This document shows, piece after piece, positions 1 to 6,589 of a DNA stretch of 10,028 nt; the stretch's first letter is position 1, and the number at the start of each line of letters is the position of its first letter. The stretch lies in the NCBI GenBank assembly GCA_947167535.1, contig CAMVIL010000023.1, positions 1-10,028 of the forward strand, in the 5' to 3' direction. Source of the stretch: an uncultured Ruminococcus sp. GTDB taxonomy: Bacteria > Bacillota > Clostridia > Oscillospirales > Ruminococcaceae. The notes under the pieces are model-generated. The model had not been told where the DNA came from. It did not search any database and saw only the letters and a list, made by a program, of their open reading frames with translations. Made by a program: the position numbers and the translations under genes.

Positions 1-846
1 AATGCTCTGAAACGCCTCCCACCAGGTCTCGGGATCCTGCTCCCGGAGCCCGCCCCACACCTGCATTGCGAGGTTGGTCTTGCCGCAGGCAGAGGGGAAA
101 GCAGCGGTGATGTACTTAACTTCACCGTTGGGCTTCTGGAGACCGAGGATAAGCATATGCTCAGCCATCCAGCCCTCATTCTTGCCCTGGAAGGAAGCGA
201 TTCTCAGAGCGAAGCACTTCTTGCCCAGCAGAACGTTACCGCCGTAAGCGGAGTTGATGGAGCAGATGGTGTTTCTCTCGGGGAACTGTACGATGTATCT
301 CTTCTCAGGATCAACGTCAGCCTTGGAGTGCAGACCGCGAACGAAGTCATCAGAGGTATCGCCGAGGTTCTCGAAAGCTCTGGTACCAACACGGGTCATG
401 ATGTCCATGTTCAGTACAACGTAGATAGAGTCGGTAAGCTCAACGCCGACCTTTGCAAGAGGAGAACCGATAGGACCCATGGAGTAGGGGATTACATACA
501 TAGTTCTGCCCTGCATAACGCCGTCATACATAGGCTCGAGCATTGCCCACATCTCATTGGGATCCATCCAGTTGTTGGTAGGACCTGCGTCCTCTTCCTT
601 ATTGGAGCAGATGAAGGTTCTGTCCTCAACACGAGCAACGTCGTTGGGCTGAGTTCTGTGATACAGACAGCCGGGATACTCGTCCTGATTCATCTTTACC
701 ATCTCGCCGGTAGCGAGTGCTTCCTGTCTCAGAGCCTCAAGCTGCTCATCGCTGCCGTCGATCCAGACTACCTTCTCAGGCTTTGTCAGAGCGATCATCT
801 CATCGACCCAAGCGTTTACGTTAGGGTTCTTTGTTAAACTTGCCAT
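1..846 (-). CDS. pckG: Phosphoenolpyruvate carboxykinase (GTP), 3' end missing
   Basis: Interconverts oxaloacetate + GTP and PEP + CO2 + GDP. In fermentative anaerobes it often runs toward oxaloacetate to feed succinate (family knowledge). 282 codons are visible, against about 600 in a full protein. Clear family signatures: IPYSMGPIGSPLAK at residues 119-132, ELTDSIYVV at 136-144, YGGNVLLGKKCFALRIAS at 201-218, EGWMAEHMLILG at 224-235, and the kinase-1 P-loop FPSACGKTN at 250-258 with the hypermutable-loop-type Cys at 254. The ATG at 846 is supported by AAAGGAG at 858-864, 11 nt upstream. Odd: homology holds through Met261, then residues 262-282 (nt 63-1) do not match the expected continuation (nucleotide-binding PP/NP loop) and use different codons, including CGG Arg. 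The frame stays open to the edge. Identity of residues 1-261 is very secure; the last 21 residues are probably foreign. Confidence 0.93.
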   Translation of the reverse strand, partial: MASLTKNPNVNAWVDEMIALTKPEKVVWIDGSDEQLEALRQEALATGEMVKMNQDEYPGCLYHRTQPNDVARVEDRTFICSNKEEDAGPTNNWMDPNEMWAMLEPMYDGVMQGRTMYVIPYSMGPIGSPLAKVGVELTDSIYVVLNMDIMTRVGTRAFENLGDTSDDFVRGLHSKADVDPEKRYIVQFPERNTICSINSAYGGNVLLGKKCFALRIASFQGKNEGWMAEHMLILGLQKPNGEVKYITAAFPSACGKTNLAMQVWGGLREQDPETWWEAFQSI

Positions 847-857
847 AAAACAAATTT

Positions 858-864
858 CTCCTTT
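858..864 (-). promoter_or_regulatory. Ribosome binding site of pckG
   Basis: AAAGGAG on the minus strand, 11 nt before the ATG at 846. It fixes the start of pckG. Confidence 0.75.
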
Positions 865-892
865 CAAGAAATACACCGTTTTGCAGGACGCG

Positions 893-925
893 GCGTTCTG
901 ACTTGCAAGATCGCGTTCTGTTTGC
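893..925 (-). repeat. Imperfect direct repeat in the pckG leader
   Basis: Two copies of a motif lie in the leader: plus-strand gcgttctgacttgc at 893-906 and gcgttctgtttgc at 913-925, offset by about two helical turns and placed roughly 45-80 nt downstream of the predicted start of transcription. Tandem spacing of this kind could be an operator, but chance is possible in a single sequence. Confidence 0.35.
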
Positions 926-978
926 GGTTGGTTAGCATTTGGAAACCTTTCCTTCCGAAAAAATATCCATACAAGTTT

Positions 979-1007
979 ATTATACTATATTTTGCGCTGA
1001 TTGTCAA
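979..1007 (-). promoter_or_regulatory. Consensus sigma-A promoter of pckG
   Basis: On the minus strand, TTGACA (1002-1007), a 17-nt spacer, then TATAAT (979-984): a perfect consensus match in both boxes. Transcription should start near 972, giving an untranslated leader of about 125 nt before pckG. This implies strong constitutive-type expression, in keeping with the biased codon use of pckG. Confidence 0.88.
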
Positions 1008-1121
1008 CTGTATTTTTACGCTAAATTTACTACTAGTTTTGATTGGTTTTTGCTATCTCTTGCCCTAAAAAATGCAATATGGGGGCGGTGGTCTTTTGCT
1101 AGGGGCATATTTAGGCGTGGG

Positions 1122-1375
1122 TTTCCCGAAAATCGCTTTGCTCTTTCGGGAAATCAAAATCGGCATAAAAATGGCGGGTTCTTGGTCGTTGGACTTGAAC
1201 CCGCCTTTGGGTGGCTTACTTTTTGTTTTTGAGGGTGCCGATTTTGGTTGCGCCTTCGGCGCAATTGGGGACTCTGTCCCCAAACCCTTGCTTAGGGCTC
1301 CTCGCCCTAAGAACCTCGCCAATGGGACCCTTTAAAAAGGGTCTCCCTTGGAACCCCCCTAAACTTGCTTTGGGG
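1122..1375. repeat. Array of seven consecutive stem-loops (probable intergenic repeat element)
   Basis: This fills most of the 557-nt gene-free stretch between hisS and pckG. Inverted repeats read directly: 1122-1131/1144-1153 (TTTCCCGAAA, 10 bp); 1173-1181/1197-1205 (GGCGGGTTC, 9 bp); 1248-1254/1258-1264 (TTGCGCC, 7 bp, 3-nt loop); 1265-1272/1276-1283 (TTGGGGAC, 8 bp, 3-nt loop); 1291-1298/1304-1311 (CTTAGGGC, 8 bp); 1324-1332/1337-1347 (GGGACCCTT, with a 2-nt bulge on one side); 1356-1362/1369-1375 (CCCC-AAA, 1-nt bulge). No coding gene is convincing here: the short open frames on both strands have low-complexity translations and no good ribosome binding site. No hairpin is followed by a clean T-run on the minus strand, so none is a textbook terminator, though together they may end hisS transcription. 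I infer a REP/BIME-like or MITE-like intergenic element. Confidence 0.7.
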
Positions 1376-1403
1376 AAATACCTGCTTTTTCTGCGTTGGT
1401 GCG

Positions 1404-2729
1404 TTACATTAAACCGCTGATAGCGTCGCCGAGACCGTCTTCGTCCAGCGCTCTCGATATCAGCATCGCGTTGAATACGTTGCCGAAACGCTCGTCCAGC
1501 GGGATATCCGTCTGCTCGCCCGACTTCATATCCTTCAGCGTCGCCTTGCCTGCTTCCAGCTCACTGTCGCCGATCACTACCGAGAACTTCGCATTCAGCT
1601 TGTCGGCGTACTTCATCTGCGCACGCACGCTCCTGCCGACTACGTCGCATTCGGCTCTCACGCCTTCGGTGCGCAGAGCACGGCAGATCTGCATAGCCTT
1701 GACAGCCGCCGCGTCGCCCATCGAGCCGATGTAGATGTCGCAGGTCTCTTCTTCTGCGAACTCCACGCCCTGATTTTCCATGGTGAGGATAAGTCTTTCA
1801 AGACCCATGCCGAAGCCCAGTGCGGGGCAGGGCTTGTCGCTGAGGGTCTCGATCAGACCGTCGTAGCGTCCGCCGCCGCAGACGGTTCCCTGAGAACCGA
1901 TATCCTCGGACACGAACTCGAAGACCGTCTTGGTGTAGTAGTCAAGTCCGCGGACGATGCGGGGATTGATCTTATAGTCTATATCCATCGCGGTGAGGTA
2001 GCTCTGGAGAGTCTCGAAGTGTTCGCGGCATTCGTCGCAGAGGTGATCGAGGATAGAGGGAGCGTCCTTTGCGATCTCAGAGCAGATCTCGCTCTTGCAG
2101 TCGAGGAGTCTGAGGGGATTCTTTTCCAGTCTGGTGTGGCAGGTGTCGCACATCTTGTCAATGTGGGGAGCGAAGTAATCGCGGAGCGCCTGCTGATACT
2201 TTGCCCTGCACTCGGGACAGCCGATGGAGTTGATATTCAGCTTGATATTGCGCAGTCCTGCGGCATCGAGGATAGACTTTGCGAGGGAGATGACCTCGGC
2301 GTCGGCGCGGGGGTCTTTGGTGCCTGCCATCTCAACGCCGAACTGGTGGAATTCTCTGAGTCTGCCCGCCTGAGGCTTTTCGTGTCTGAAGCAGGAAAGC
2401 ACGTAGAACAGCTTCTGGGGGAGGCCGTCATTGAGCAGGCCGTTCTCGACCAGAGCGCGGATAGTACCTGCGGTGCCTTCGGGGCGGAGAGTATAGCCTT
2501 CGTCGCCTGTTGCGGTGACCGAGTACATTTCCTTCTGCACGACATCGGTAGTATCGCCCACCGAGCGCACGAACAGCGAGGTGCTCTCAAAGGTAGGTAT
2601 ACGGATCTCCTTGAAGCCGTAAGCCTCGGCGTGAGACTTAACGAGTGCCTCGACGGTATTCCACTTATACATCTGCGAAGGCACGACGTCCTTTGTGCCG
2701 TTAGGCTTTTGTATTTTAATGTTTGCCAT
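1404..2729 (-). CDS. hisS: Histidyl-tRNA synthetase
   Basis: Charges tRNA-His with histidine using ATP; cytoplasmic class II synthetase, 441 aa, a normal length. Visible motifs: LRPEGT at 81-86; motif 2 FRHEKPQAGRLREFHQFGVE at 114-133; the HisRS-specific RGLDYYT at 260-266; GGGRYDGL at 285-292; motif 3 GFGMGLERL at 305-313; then the anticodon-binding domain from about 330. The start is the ATG at 2729 (MANIKIQKPNG), preceded by GAGAGGAAG 6 nt upstream. An in-frame upstream extension (to 2819) crosses the promoter and terminator and is not used. Residues 171-234 carry four Cys pairs (171/174, 194/197, 211/216, 231/234), a possible zinc site. No T-box leader is present, since the leader is only about 30 nt. 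Transcribed alone. Identity is secure. Confidence 0.97.
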   Translation of the reverse strand: MANIKIQKPNGTKDVVPSQMYKWNTVEALVKSHAEAYGFKEIRIPTFESTSLFVRSVGDTTDVVQKEMYSVTATGDEGYTLRPEGTAGTIRALVENGLLNDGLPQKLFYVLSCFRHEKPQAGRLREFHQFGVEMAGTKDPRADAEVISLAKSILDAAGLRNIKLNINSIGCPECRAKYQQALRDYFAPHIDKMCDTCHTRLEKNPLRLLDCKSEICSEIAKDAPSILDHLCDECREHFETLQSYLTAMDIDYKINPRIVRGLDYYTKTVFEFVSEDIGSQGTVCGGGRYDGLIETLSDKPCPALGFGMGLERLILTMENQGVEFAEEETCDIYIGSMGDAAAVKAMQICRALRTEGVRAECDVVGRSVRAQMKYADKLNAKFSVVIGDSELEAGKATLKDMKSGEQTDIPLDERFGNVFNAMLISRALDEDGLGDAISGLM

Positions 2730-2764
2730 ATTCAACTTCCTCTCGTAAATGATGATACATAATA

Positions 2765-2796
2765 AGTATATCACGAACCCGCGCTGATGTTGTAAA
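2765..2796 (-). promoter_or_regulatory. Probable promoter of hisS
   Basis: An extended -10, TGA-TATACT (-10 hexamer at 2765-2770 with TG just upstream), lies 35 nt before the hisS ATG. A weak -35 TTTACA at 2791-2796 is spaced 20 nt away, longer than ideal, so the extended -10 probably matters more. It lies just downstream of the terminator of the pilin gene, as a stand-alone hisS unit would need. Confidence 0.5.
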
Positions 2797-2824
2797 TAAT
2801 CGGTGAATTTTATCTGCAAAACAA

Positions 2825-2848
2825 AAGGCAGTTCCGAAGAACTGCCTT
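2825..2848 (-). terminator. Rho-independent terminator of the pilin-like gene
   Basis: A perfect 10-bp stem (AAGGCAGTTC / GAACTGCCTT) closed on the minus strand by a C-UUCG-G tetraloop, followed on that strand by TTGTTTTG, giving a T-rich tail. It begins 26 nt after the pilin stop codon. Confidence 0.9.
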
Positions 2849-2874
2849 AAACGTTTTCTGAATTGCGGCTGCTA

Positions 2875-3375
2875 TTATTCCATGTAAGTGTTCCACTTAC
2901 AGCCGCTTTTCTTGGCGTAATCCCAAGAAACGGGTCTGGGATACTGCCCTACGATGTTATCCCCGCCTGCTACGAAGGTACCTCTCGACCAGTGAACAAA
3001 ATACAGATCCTTCAAGCCTGAGGTGGTAGTTGTGCTTCCGACGTAAACTACACCGGAATCTATACCGTTCTGTTCAAGAGTATCGTGTATCTCCAGCTGA
3101 AGAGCGTCCATAGTCAGCTCGGGAGGTACGCGGCAGTCAACATCCTTATCGCAGTAATCAGTTACGAGCTGTGTTCTGCTTATACCTTGTATCTCTTTCT
3201 CGATGAAAAACGCACTTACGGCGTTGTATGCGGTTTTCGCGTTTCCGTTTGCGGTCTTAAGTCTTGCTTTTCTTACATAGGTGAGCATACTCGGTACAAG
3301 TATTGCAGCAAGCACGCCGACGATCGCTACAACAACTACCAGCTCGACCAGTGTAAACCCTTTGTGGCTTCTCAT
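2875..3375 (-). CDS. Type IV pilin-like / pseudopilin protein
   Basis: 166 aa with a type III (prepilin) signal: MRSHKG^FTLVELVVVVAIVGVLAA. Prepilin peptidase should cut after Gly6 and methylate Phe7. Glu11 is the conserved Glu5 of the mature pilin, and the hydrophobic stretch to about residue 28 is both membrane anchor and assembly helix. The remainder is a small variable globular domain with Cys at 75, 81 and 159. Pilins of this type in Ruminococcus albus have been linked to adhesion to cellulose; that role here is inference. The start chosen is the ATG at 3375 with AGAGGGGG upstream. A TTG at 3411, also preceded by AAGGGG, would give an 18-residue leader and is less likely. There are no pilus assembly genes nearby, so the machinery must be elsewhere. 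It has its own promoter and terminator. Confidence 0.88.
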   Translation of the reverse strand: MRSHKGFTLVELVVVVAIVGVLAAILVPSMLTYVRKARLKTANGNAKTAYNAVSAFFIEKEIQGISRTQLVTDYCDKDVDCRVPPELTMDALQLEIHDTLEQNGIDSGVVYVGSTTTTSGLKDLYFVHWSRGTFVAGGDNIVGQYPRPVSWDYAKKSGCKWNTYME

Positions 3376-3423
3376 AAAAATACCCCCTCTTGATATTTCG
3401 TCAAAAGCCAATTGTTTCCCCTT

Positions 3424-3442
3424 GACCGACCATACGTCAGTC
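3424..3442 (-). other. Small stem-loop in the pilin leader
   Basis: A 7-bp stem (GACTGAC / GTCGGTC with one G-U pair) and a 5-nt loop lies about 10 nt downstream of the predicted transcription start and upstream of both possible translation starts. It may protect the 5' end of the mRNA or be incidental. Confidence 0.35.
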
Positions 3443-3459
3443 TATCATAATTCAAGTAT

Positions 3460-3488
3460 ATTATATCATAAGGATAAAGTAAAGTCAA
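3460..3488 (-). promoter_or_regulatory. Sigma-A promoter of the pilin-like gene
   Basis: On the minus strand, TTGACT (3483-3488), a 17-nt spacer ending in TGA (extended -10), then TATAAT (3460-3465). This is a near-perfect match. Transcription should start near 3453, leaving a leader of about 78 nt. Confidence 0.88.
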
Positions 3489-3585
3489 TAGATTTTCGGG
3501 GATATCAAACACTGTTAGATAAGTTCATAGCAATACACAATTTGCCAAATACTGAGGAAAGACTTTTTTGTAGGATAAATCATAA

Positions 3586-3620
3586 AAATTTCGGGAGCAG
3601 AGGCTCTACTCCCGAAATTT
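3586..3620 (-). terminator. Terminator of the panBCD-coaX operon
   Basis: A 12-bp perfect stem (AAATTTCGGGAG at 3586-3597 with CTCCCGAAATTT at 3609-3620), extended inward by AGAG/CTCT, lies just after the coaX stop. On the minus strand it runs into a TTTTT tract and an AT-rich tail. Confidence 0.85.
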
Positions 3621-3624
3621 CGGA

Positions 3625-4392
3625 TTATCCGCAATTTTTTTCGTAAATTATCCGCAGTCCTTTGAGCAGCAAAGTCTCGTCGAGAGTGATTTTTCTGCGA
3701 CAATACGGCGCTATTACGCCAGCGAGTCCGCCCGTCGCGATGACGGTGCATTTCTCGCCCAGCTCGTCCTCGATGCGTTCGGTTATGCCGTCGATGCTGG
3801 AAGCGGTGGAATTGAGGATACCGCTCTTCATGCAGTCGATGGTGTTGGTGCCGATAAGCTTCCGCGGCGGGGTAAGGCTTATCCTCGGCAGCTGCGAGGT
3901 GCGGCTGGTGAGGGAATCGAGGGAGACGCGCAGTCCGGGGATTATCATTCCGCCGAGGAAGTTGCGCTCGGAGTCGATGACCGACACGGTAGTCGCCGTA
4001 CCCATATCGACGAGTATCAGCGGGGGCGTATACAGATTGACTGCCGCAACGGCGTCTGCGACTCTGTCGCTGCCGAGCTGTGCGGGGTCATCGAGCATTA
4101 TCTTGAGTCCCGTCTTTATTCCGGGGCCGACGGTAAGCACTCTGCCGCAGCCGAGGCGTTCCATCGCGGCCTTGACGGTATCTGTAAGAGGCGGCACCAC
4201 GGAAGAGATTATCCCGCCGGTGATATGCTCGCCCGCGAGGCCGTTGAGCTCTAAGATATTCTTTATCATCACGGTGTATTCCATTTGTGTGGACTGATGA
4301 TTGGTCGAGAGGCGTTCGACGAATTTGATATCGTTCTTATCGAAGCAGCCAATGACGATATTGGAGTTGCCGATATCTACTGCAAGTATCAT
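3625..4392 (-). CDS. coaX: Type III pantothenate kinase
   Basis: Phosphorylates pantothenate to 4'-phosphopantothenate, the committed step to CoA. Type III kinases are not inhibited by CoA and need K+ or NH4+ (family knowledge). 255 aa, a typical length. ASKHA-fold motifs: the phosphate-1 loop AVDIGNSN at 4-11; GSDR at 107-110 with the catalytic Asp109; VDMGTATT at 128-135 (phosphate 2); GGMIIPG at 147-153; ATGGLAG at 219-225 (adenosine loop). Its ATG overlaps the panD stop codon as ATGA (4389-4392), so translation is probably coupled. Ending a pantothenate operon with coaX commits the product directly to CoA. Identity is secure. Confidence 0.95.
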   Translation of the reverse strand: MILAVDIGNSNIVIGCFDKNDIKFVERLSTNHQSTQMEYTVMIKNILELNGLAGEHITGGIISSVVPPLTDTVKAAMERLGCGRVLTVGPGIKTGLKIMLDDPAQLGSDRVADAVAAVNLYTPPLILVDMGTATTVSVIDSERNFLGGMIIPGLRVSLDSLTSRTSQLPRISLTPPRKLIGTNTIDCMKSGILNSTASSIDGITERIEDELGEKCTVIATGGLAGVIAPYCRRKITLDETLLLKGLRIIYEKNCG

Positions 4393-4781
4393 TTCAAGTC
4401 CTCCAGAAGTCCGTGCTGTTCATAGCGGGCTACCCTTACCGCGCGGTTGTTCTCATCGACGAACACGACGGTAGGCTTGAACTCTCTGAGTTCTTCGGGG
4501 GTGACGTCGGCGTAAGCCATGATTATCACCATATCGCCGCGCTGACCCGAGCGTGCTGCGGCGCCGTTCAAGCAGATAGTACCGCTGCCGCGTTCGCCCG
4601 CGATAACGTAGGTCTCGATCCTGCTGCCGCTGTTGACGTTGACGATATGAACGTGTTCATACTCATACAGACCCGCAGCTTCCATAAGGTCTTCGTCTAT
4701 GGTCACCGAGCCGATGTAATTGAGCTCGGCCTGAGTAACGGTAACGCGGTGAAGTTTACTTTTCAGTACAGAAATATTCAA
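4389..4781 (-). CDS. panD: Aspartate 1-decarboxylase (pyruvoyl enzyme precursor)
   Basis: Makes beta-alanine from L-aspartate for pantothenate synthesis. 130 aa, normal for the family. Self-cleavage between Gly24 and Ser25 in the YIGSVTID motif turns Ser25 into the pyruvoyl cofactor. Other family features: the N-terminal [16 protein letters not shown] block, Tyr58 after the IET block, and [19 protein letters not shown] at 73-91. The start codon is TTG at 4781. No ATG lies near the conserved N-terminus, and GGAGG at 4791-4795 is placed 9 nt upstream. Only one nucleotide separates the panC stop from this TTG, so the ribosome binding site lies inside the end of panC. TTG may hold PanD synthesis below that of its neighbours (inference). 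Confidence 0.96.
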   Translation of the reverse strand: MNISVLKSKLHRVTVTQAELNYIGSVTIDEDLMEAAGLYEYEHVHIVNVNSGSRIETYVIAGERGSGTICLNGAAARSGQRGDMVIIMAYADVTPEELREFKPTVVFVDENNRAVRVARYEQHGLLEDLK

Positions 4782-4782
4782 A

Positions 4783-5631
4783 TCAAACGTCCTCCGTGAA
4801 GAAATTATCTATCAGTCTTGTCTTGCCGATGTACACTGCGATAGCGCAGAGAGCGGGGCGGTCAAGGGCAGGTATCTGCTGCATGGTGGCGGCGTCTACC
4901 AGCTTTACGTAATCTATCTTGGCCAGCGGCTCCGACTCGATGAGCTTTGTCATCTCGCCTGTGATCTTTGAAGCGTCGGTCTCGCCGTCTTTGACAAGCT
5001 GCATACCGAGTCTGATGGACTTGGAGAGGATAAGTGCCGCCTGTCTTTCGTCGGCGCTGAGGTAGGTATTTCTGGAGCTCTTGGCGAGGCCGTCATCCTC
5101 GCGGATTATCGGGCAGCCGATTATTTCAAGGGGCATATTGAGGTCGTCCACCATATGTCTGATAACAGCGAGCTGCTGGGCGTCCTTTTTGCCGAAGTAA
5201 GCTCTGTCGGGGGTGACGATATTGAACAGCTTGGAAACTACGGTGCAGACGCCGCGGAAGTGCACGGGTCTTGAAAGACCGCAGAGCTCCTGAGTCAGGA
5301 CGGTCATATCCACGAAGGAGCTGAAGCCCTCGTGATACATTTCGCTGGGTTCGGGGTTGAATATCAGGTCGCCGCCGTGAGCCTCAACGAGTGCCGCGTC
5401 GTGGTCGAGGTCTCTGGGGTAGGTCTCAAGATCCTCGGTGGGACCGAACTGCATAGGATTAACAAAATCCGACACGACGGTGCGGTCGTTATCCCTGACG
5501 CTGGCGTCGATAAGGCTTGCGTGACCCTCGTGGAGGTAGCCCATGGTGGGCACCAGACCTACTGTCAGACCCTCGGCGCGCCATGCCTTGACCTGTTCGC
5601 GGACTTCTTCTATTGTCTTAACTATCTTCAT
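4783..5631 (-). CDS. panC: Pantothenate synthetase (pantoate--beta-alanine ligase)
   Basis: Joins pantoate and beta-alanine using ATP, through a pantoyl-adenylate intermediate, to give pantothenate. 282 aa, the usual length. Nucleotidyltransferase-fold motifs: the HIGH-like [10 protein letters not shown] at 28-37; [19 protein letters not shown] at 56-74; [15 protein letters not shown] at 124-138; [16 protein letters not shown] at 146-161; and the KMSKS-like GLAKSSRN at 181-188, preceded by the acidic RED. The ATG at 5631 has AAGGAG 9 nt upstream, and this Shine-Dalgarno includes the end of the panB stop codon. It sits between panB (12-13 nt gap) and panD (1-nt gap). Identity is secure. Confidence 0.97.
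   Translation of the reverse strand: MKIVKTIEEVREQVKAWRAEGLTVGLVPTMGYLHEGHASLIDASVRDNDRTVVSDFVNPMQFGPTEDLETYPRDLDHDAALVEAHGGDLIFNPEPSEMYHEGFSSFVDMTVLTQELCGLSRPVHFRGVCTVVSKLFNIVTPDRAYFGKKDAQQLAVIRHMVDDLNMPLEIIGCPIIREDDGLAKSSRNTYLSADERQAALILSKSIRLGMQLVKDGETDASKITGEMTKLIESEPLAKIDYVKLVDAATMQQIPALDRPALCAIAVYIGKTRLIDNFFTEDV
4791..4795 (-). promoter_or_regulatory. Ribosome binding site that fixes the TTG start of panD
   Basis: GGAGG on the minus strand, within the last codons of panC and 9 nt before TTG at 4781. It is the only well-placed Shine-Dalgarno for the conserved PanD N-terminus. Confidence 0.8.
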
Positions 5632-5644
5632 AGCGTTATGCTCC

Positions 5645-6472
5645 TTACTTTAACTTCTCTATCACGTCATCATCTATCTTATACGTATGCTCCGCAGCGG
5701 GGAAAGTCCCTGCCTGCGTCTCTTCAATATACGCCTTGAAGCCCTCGCGCATCAGCGCTCCCGCTTCGGCAAATATCTTCACAAACTTCGCTGTGTGACC
5801 CGTGTTCAGCCCCAGCATATCCTGATATACCAGCACCTGACCGTCACATCCCGCACCAGCGCCGATGCCGATGGTCGGGATCGTCAGCTTCTTTGTAATT
5901 ATGTCCGCAAGCTTTGCGGGTACGCATTCCAAAACCACCGCGCAGGCGCCCGCGTCCTGTATCTTCAGCGCGTCGTTGATGAGCTTCTGCGCCTTGTCGA
6001 GAGTCTTGCCCTGAACCTTGTAGCCGCCGAATGCGTTCACCGACTGGGGAGTCAGTCCCAGATGCGCCACCACGGGGATAGATGCGTCAACTATCGCGCG
6101 GATCTGCTCGCAGACCTCTGCGCCGCCTTCCAGCTTTACGGCATTCGCGCCGCCCTCTTTTACGAGGCGTCCCGCGTTTATCACCGCGTCGCGAACTCCC
6201 GTCTGGTAGGACATAAAGGGCATATCCGCCACCACGAAGGCGTTTTCCGCGCCCCGCGAAACTGCCGCGGTGTGGTGTATCATATCTTCCATCGTTACGG
6301 GCAGAGTGTTCTCATACCCGAGCATGACCATTCCCAGCGAATCACCGACCAGAATCGAATTCACGCCGCACTCGTCCTCGATGCGCGCTGTCGTGTAGTC
6401 ATACGCGGTAAGCATCGTTATCTTCTCGCCCGATTGCTTCTGCGCCATAAGTGTAGCCGCTGTGTTTTTCAT
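5645..6472 (-). CDS. panB: 3-methyl-2-oxobutanoate hydroxymethyltransferase (ketopantoate synthase)
   Basis: Transfers a hydroxymethyl group from methylene-THF to 2-ketoisovalerate, giving ketopantoate, the first step of pantothenate synthesis. 275 aa, normal length, TIM-barrel fold. Signatures: MLTAYDY at 20-26; the metal ligand Asp44 in [17 protein letters not shown] at 81-89 with the second metal Asp83; KLEGG at 113-117; HLGLTPQSV at 137-145; LECVP at 181-185 with the catalytic Glu182; and [15 protein letters not shown] at 201-215. The start is the ATG at 6472, with AAAGGAG at 6481-6487. A GTG at 6481 would overlap that ribosome binding site and is rejected. First gene of the pan operon. 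The next enzyme, ketopantoate reductase (PanE), is not encoded here; IlvC or a distant panE may supply it. Confidence 0.97.
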   Translation of the reverse strand: MKNTAATLMAQKQSGEKITMLTAYDYTTARIEDECGVNSILVGDSLGMVMLGYENTLPVTMEDMIHHTAAVSRGAENAFVVADMPFMSYQTGVRDAVINAGRLVKEGGANAVKLEGGAEVCEQIRAIVDASIPVVAHLGLTPQSVNAFGGYKVQGKTLDKAQKLINDALKIQDAGACAVVLECVPAKLADIITKKLTIPTIGIGAGAGCDGQVLVYQDMLGLNTGHTAKFVKIFAEAGALMREGFKAYIEETQAGTFPAAEHTYKIDDDVIEKLK

Positions 6473-6497
6473 TGTCAGCACTCCTTTATAATAACGT

Positions 6498-6525
6498 TAC
6501 GATCCCGCCATGTGCGGGTACCGTA
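6498..6525 (-). other. Stem-loop at the predicted 5' end of the pan operon mRNA
   Basis: TACGATCCCGC at 6498-6508, loop CATGT, and GCGGGTACCGTA at 6514-6525 form an 11-bp stem with one bulged base and one G-U pair. It begins at about the first transcribed base (near 6526) and ends 10 nt before the panB ribosome binding site at 6487. Probably an mRNA-stabilising 5' hairpin or a protein- or ligand-responsive element. No known riboswitch class is recognised. Confidence 0.6.
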
Positions 6526-6532
6526 CACCCCT

Positions 6533-6561
6533 ATTGTAGCACACAATTGTTAACAAGTCAA
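6533..6561 (-). promoter_or_regulatory. Sigma-A promoter of the panBCD-coaX operon
   Basis: On the minus strand, TTGACT (6556-6561), a 17-nt spacer ending in TGC (extended -10), then TACAAT (6533-6538). It lies just after the terminator of the upstream lipoprotein gene. Confidence 0.87.
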
Positions 6562-6589
6562 CAGTTTATGCCCGAAAAAACACGAAAAA

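Noticed and set aside
157..837. Long plus-strand open frame opposite pckG
   Set aside because: It is antisense to a securely identified PEPCK and has no family motif. It arises from the biased codon use of pckG.
932..970. Twelve-codon mini-gene at the start of the pckG leader (MDIFSEGKVSKC)
   Set aside because: Its ATG sits at about the predicted transcription start with no ribosome binding site, and there is no run of codons for one amino acid to suggest attenuation.
1065..1420. Several short open frames on both strands in the hisS-pckG spacer
   Set aside because: They overlap one another and the stem-loop array, give low-complexity Pro/Lys/Gly-rich translations, and lack convincing ribosome binding sites.
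2019..2762. 247-aa plus-strand frame opposite hisS
   Set aside because: Antisense to HisRS, whose motifs are intact on the minus strand. It also crosses the hisS ribosome binding site.
2730..2819. N-terminal extension of HisRS by 30 residues
   Set aside because: It would include the promoter region. MANIKIQKPNG with its own Shine-Dalgarno matches the family start.
2730..2824. T-box leader for hisS
   Set aside because: Only about 30 nt lie between the predicted transcription start and the ATG, and the stem-loop at 2825-2848 is the terminator of the previous gene.
5687..6553. 288-aa plus-strand frame opposite panB
   Set aside because: Antisense to PanB and its promoter; His/Arg/Val-rich with no recognisable domain.
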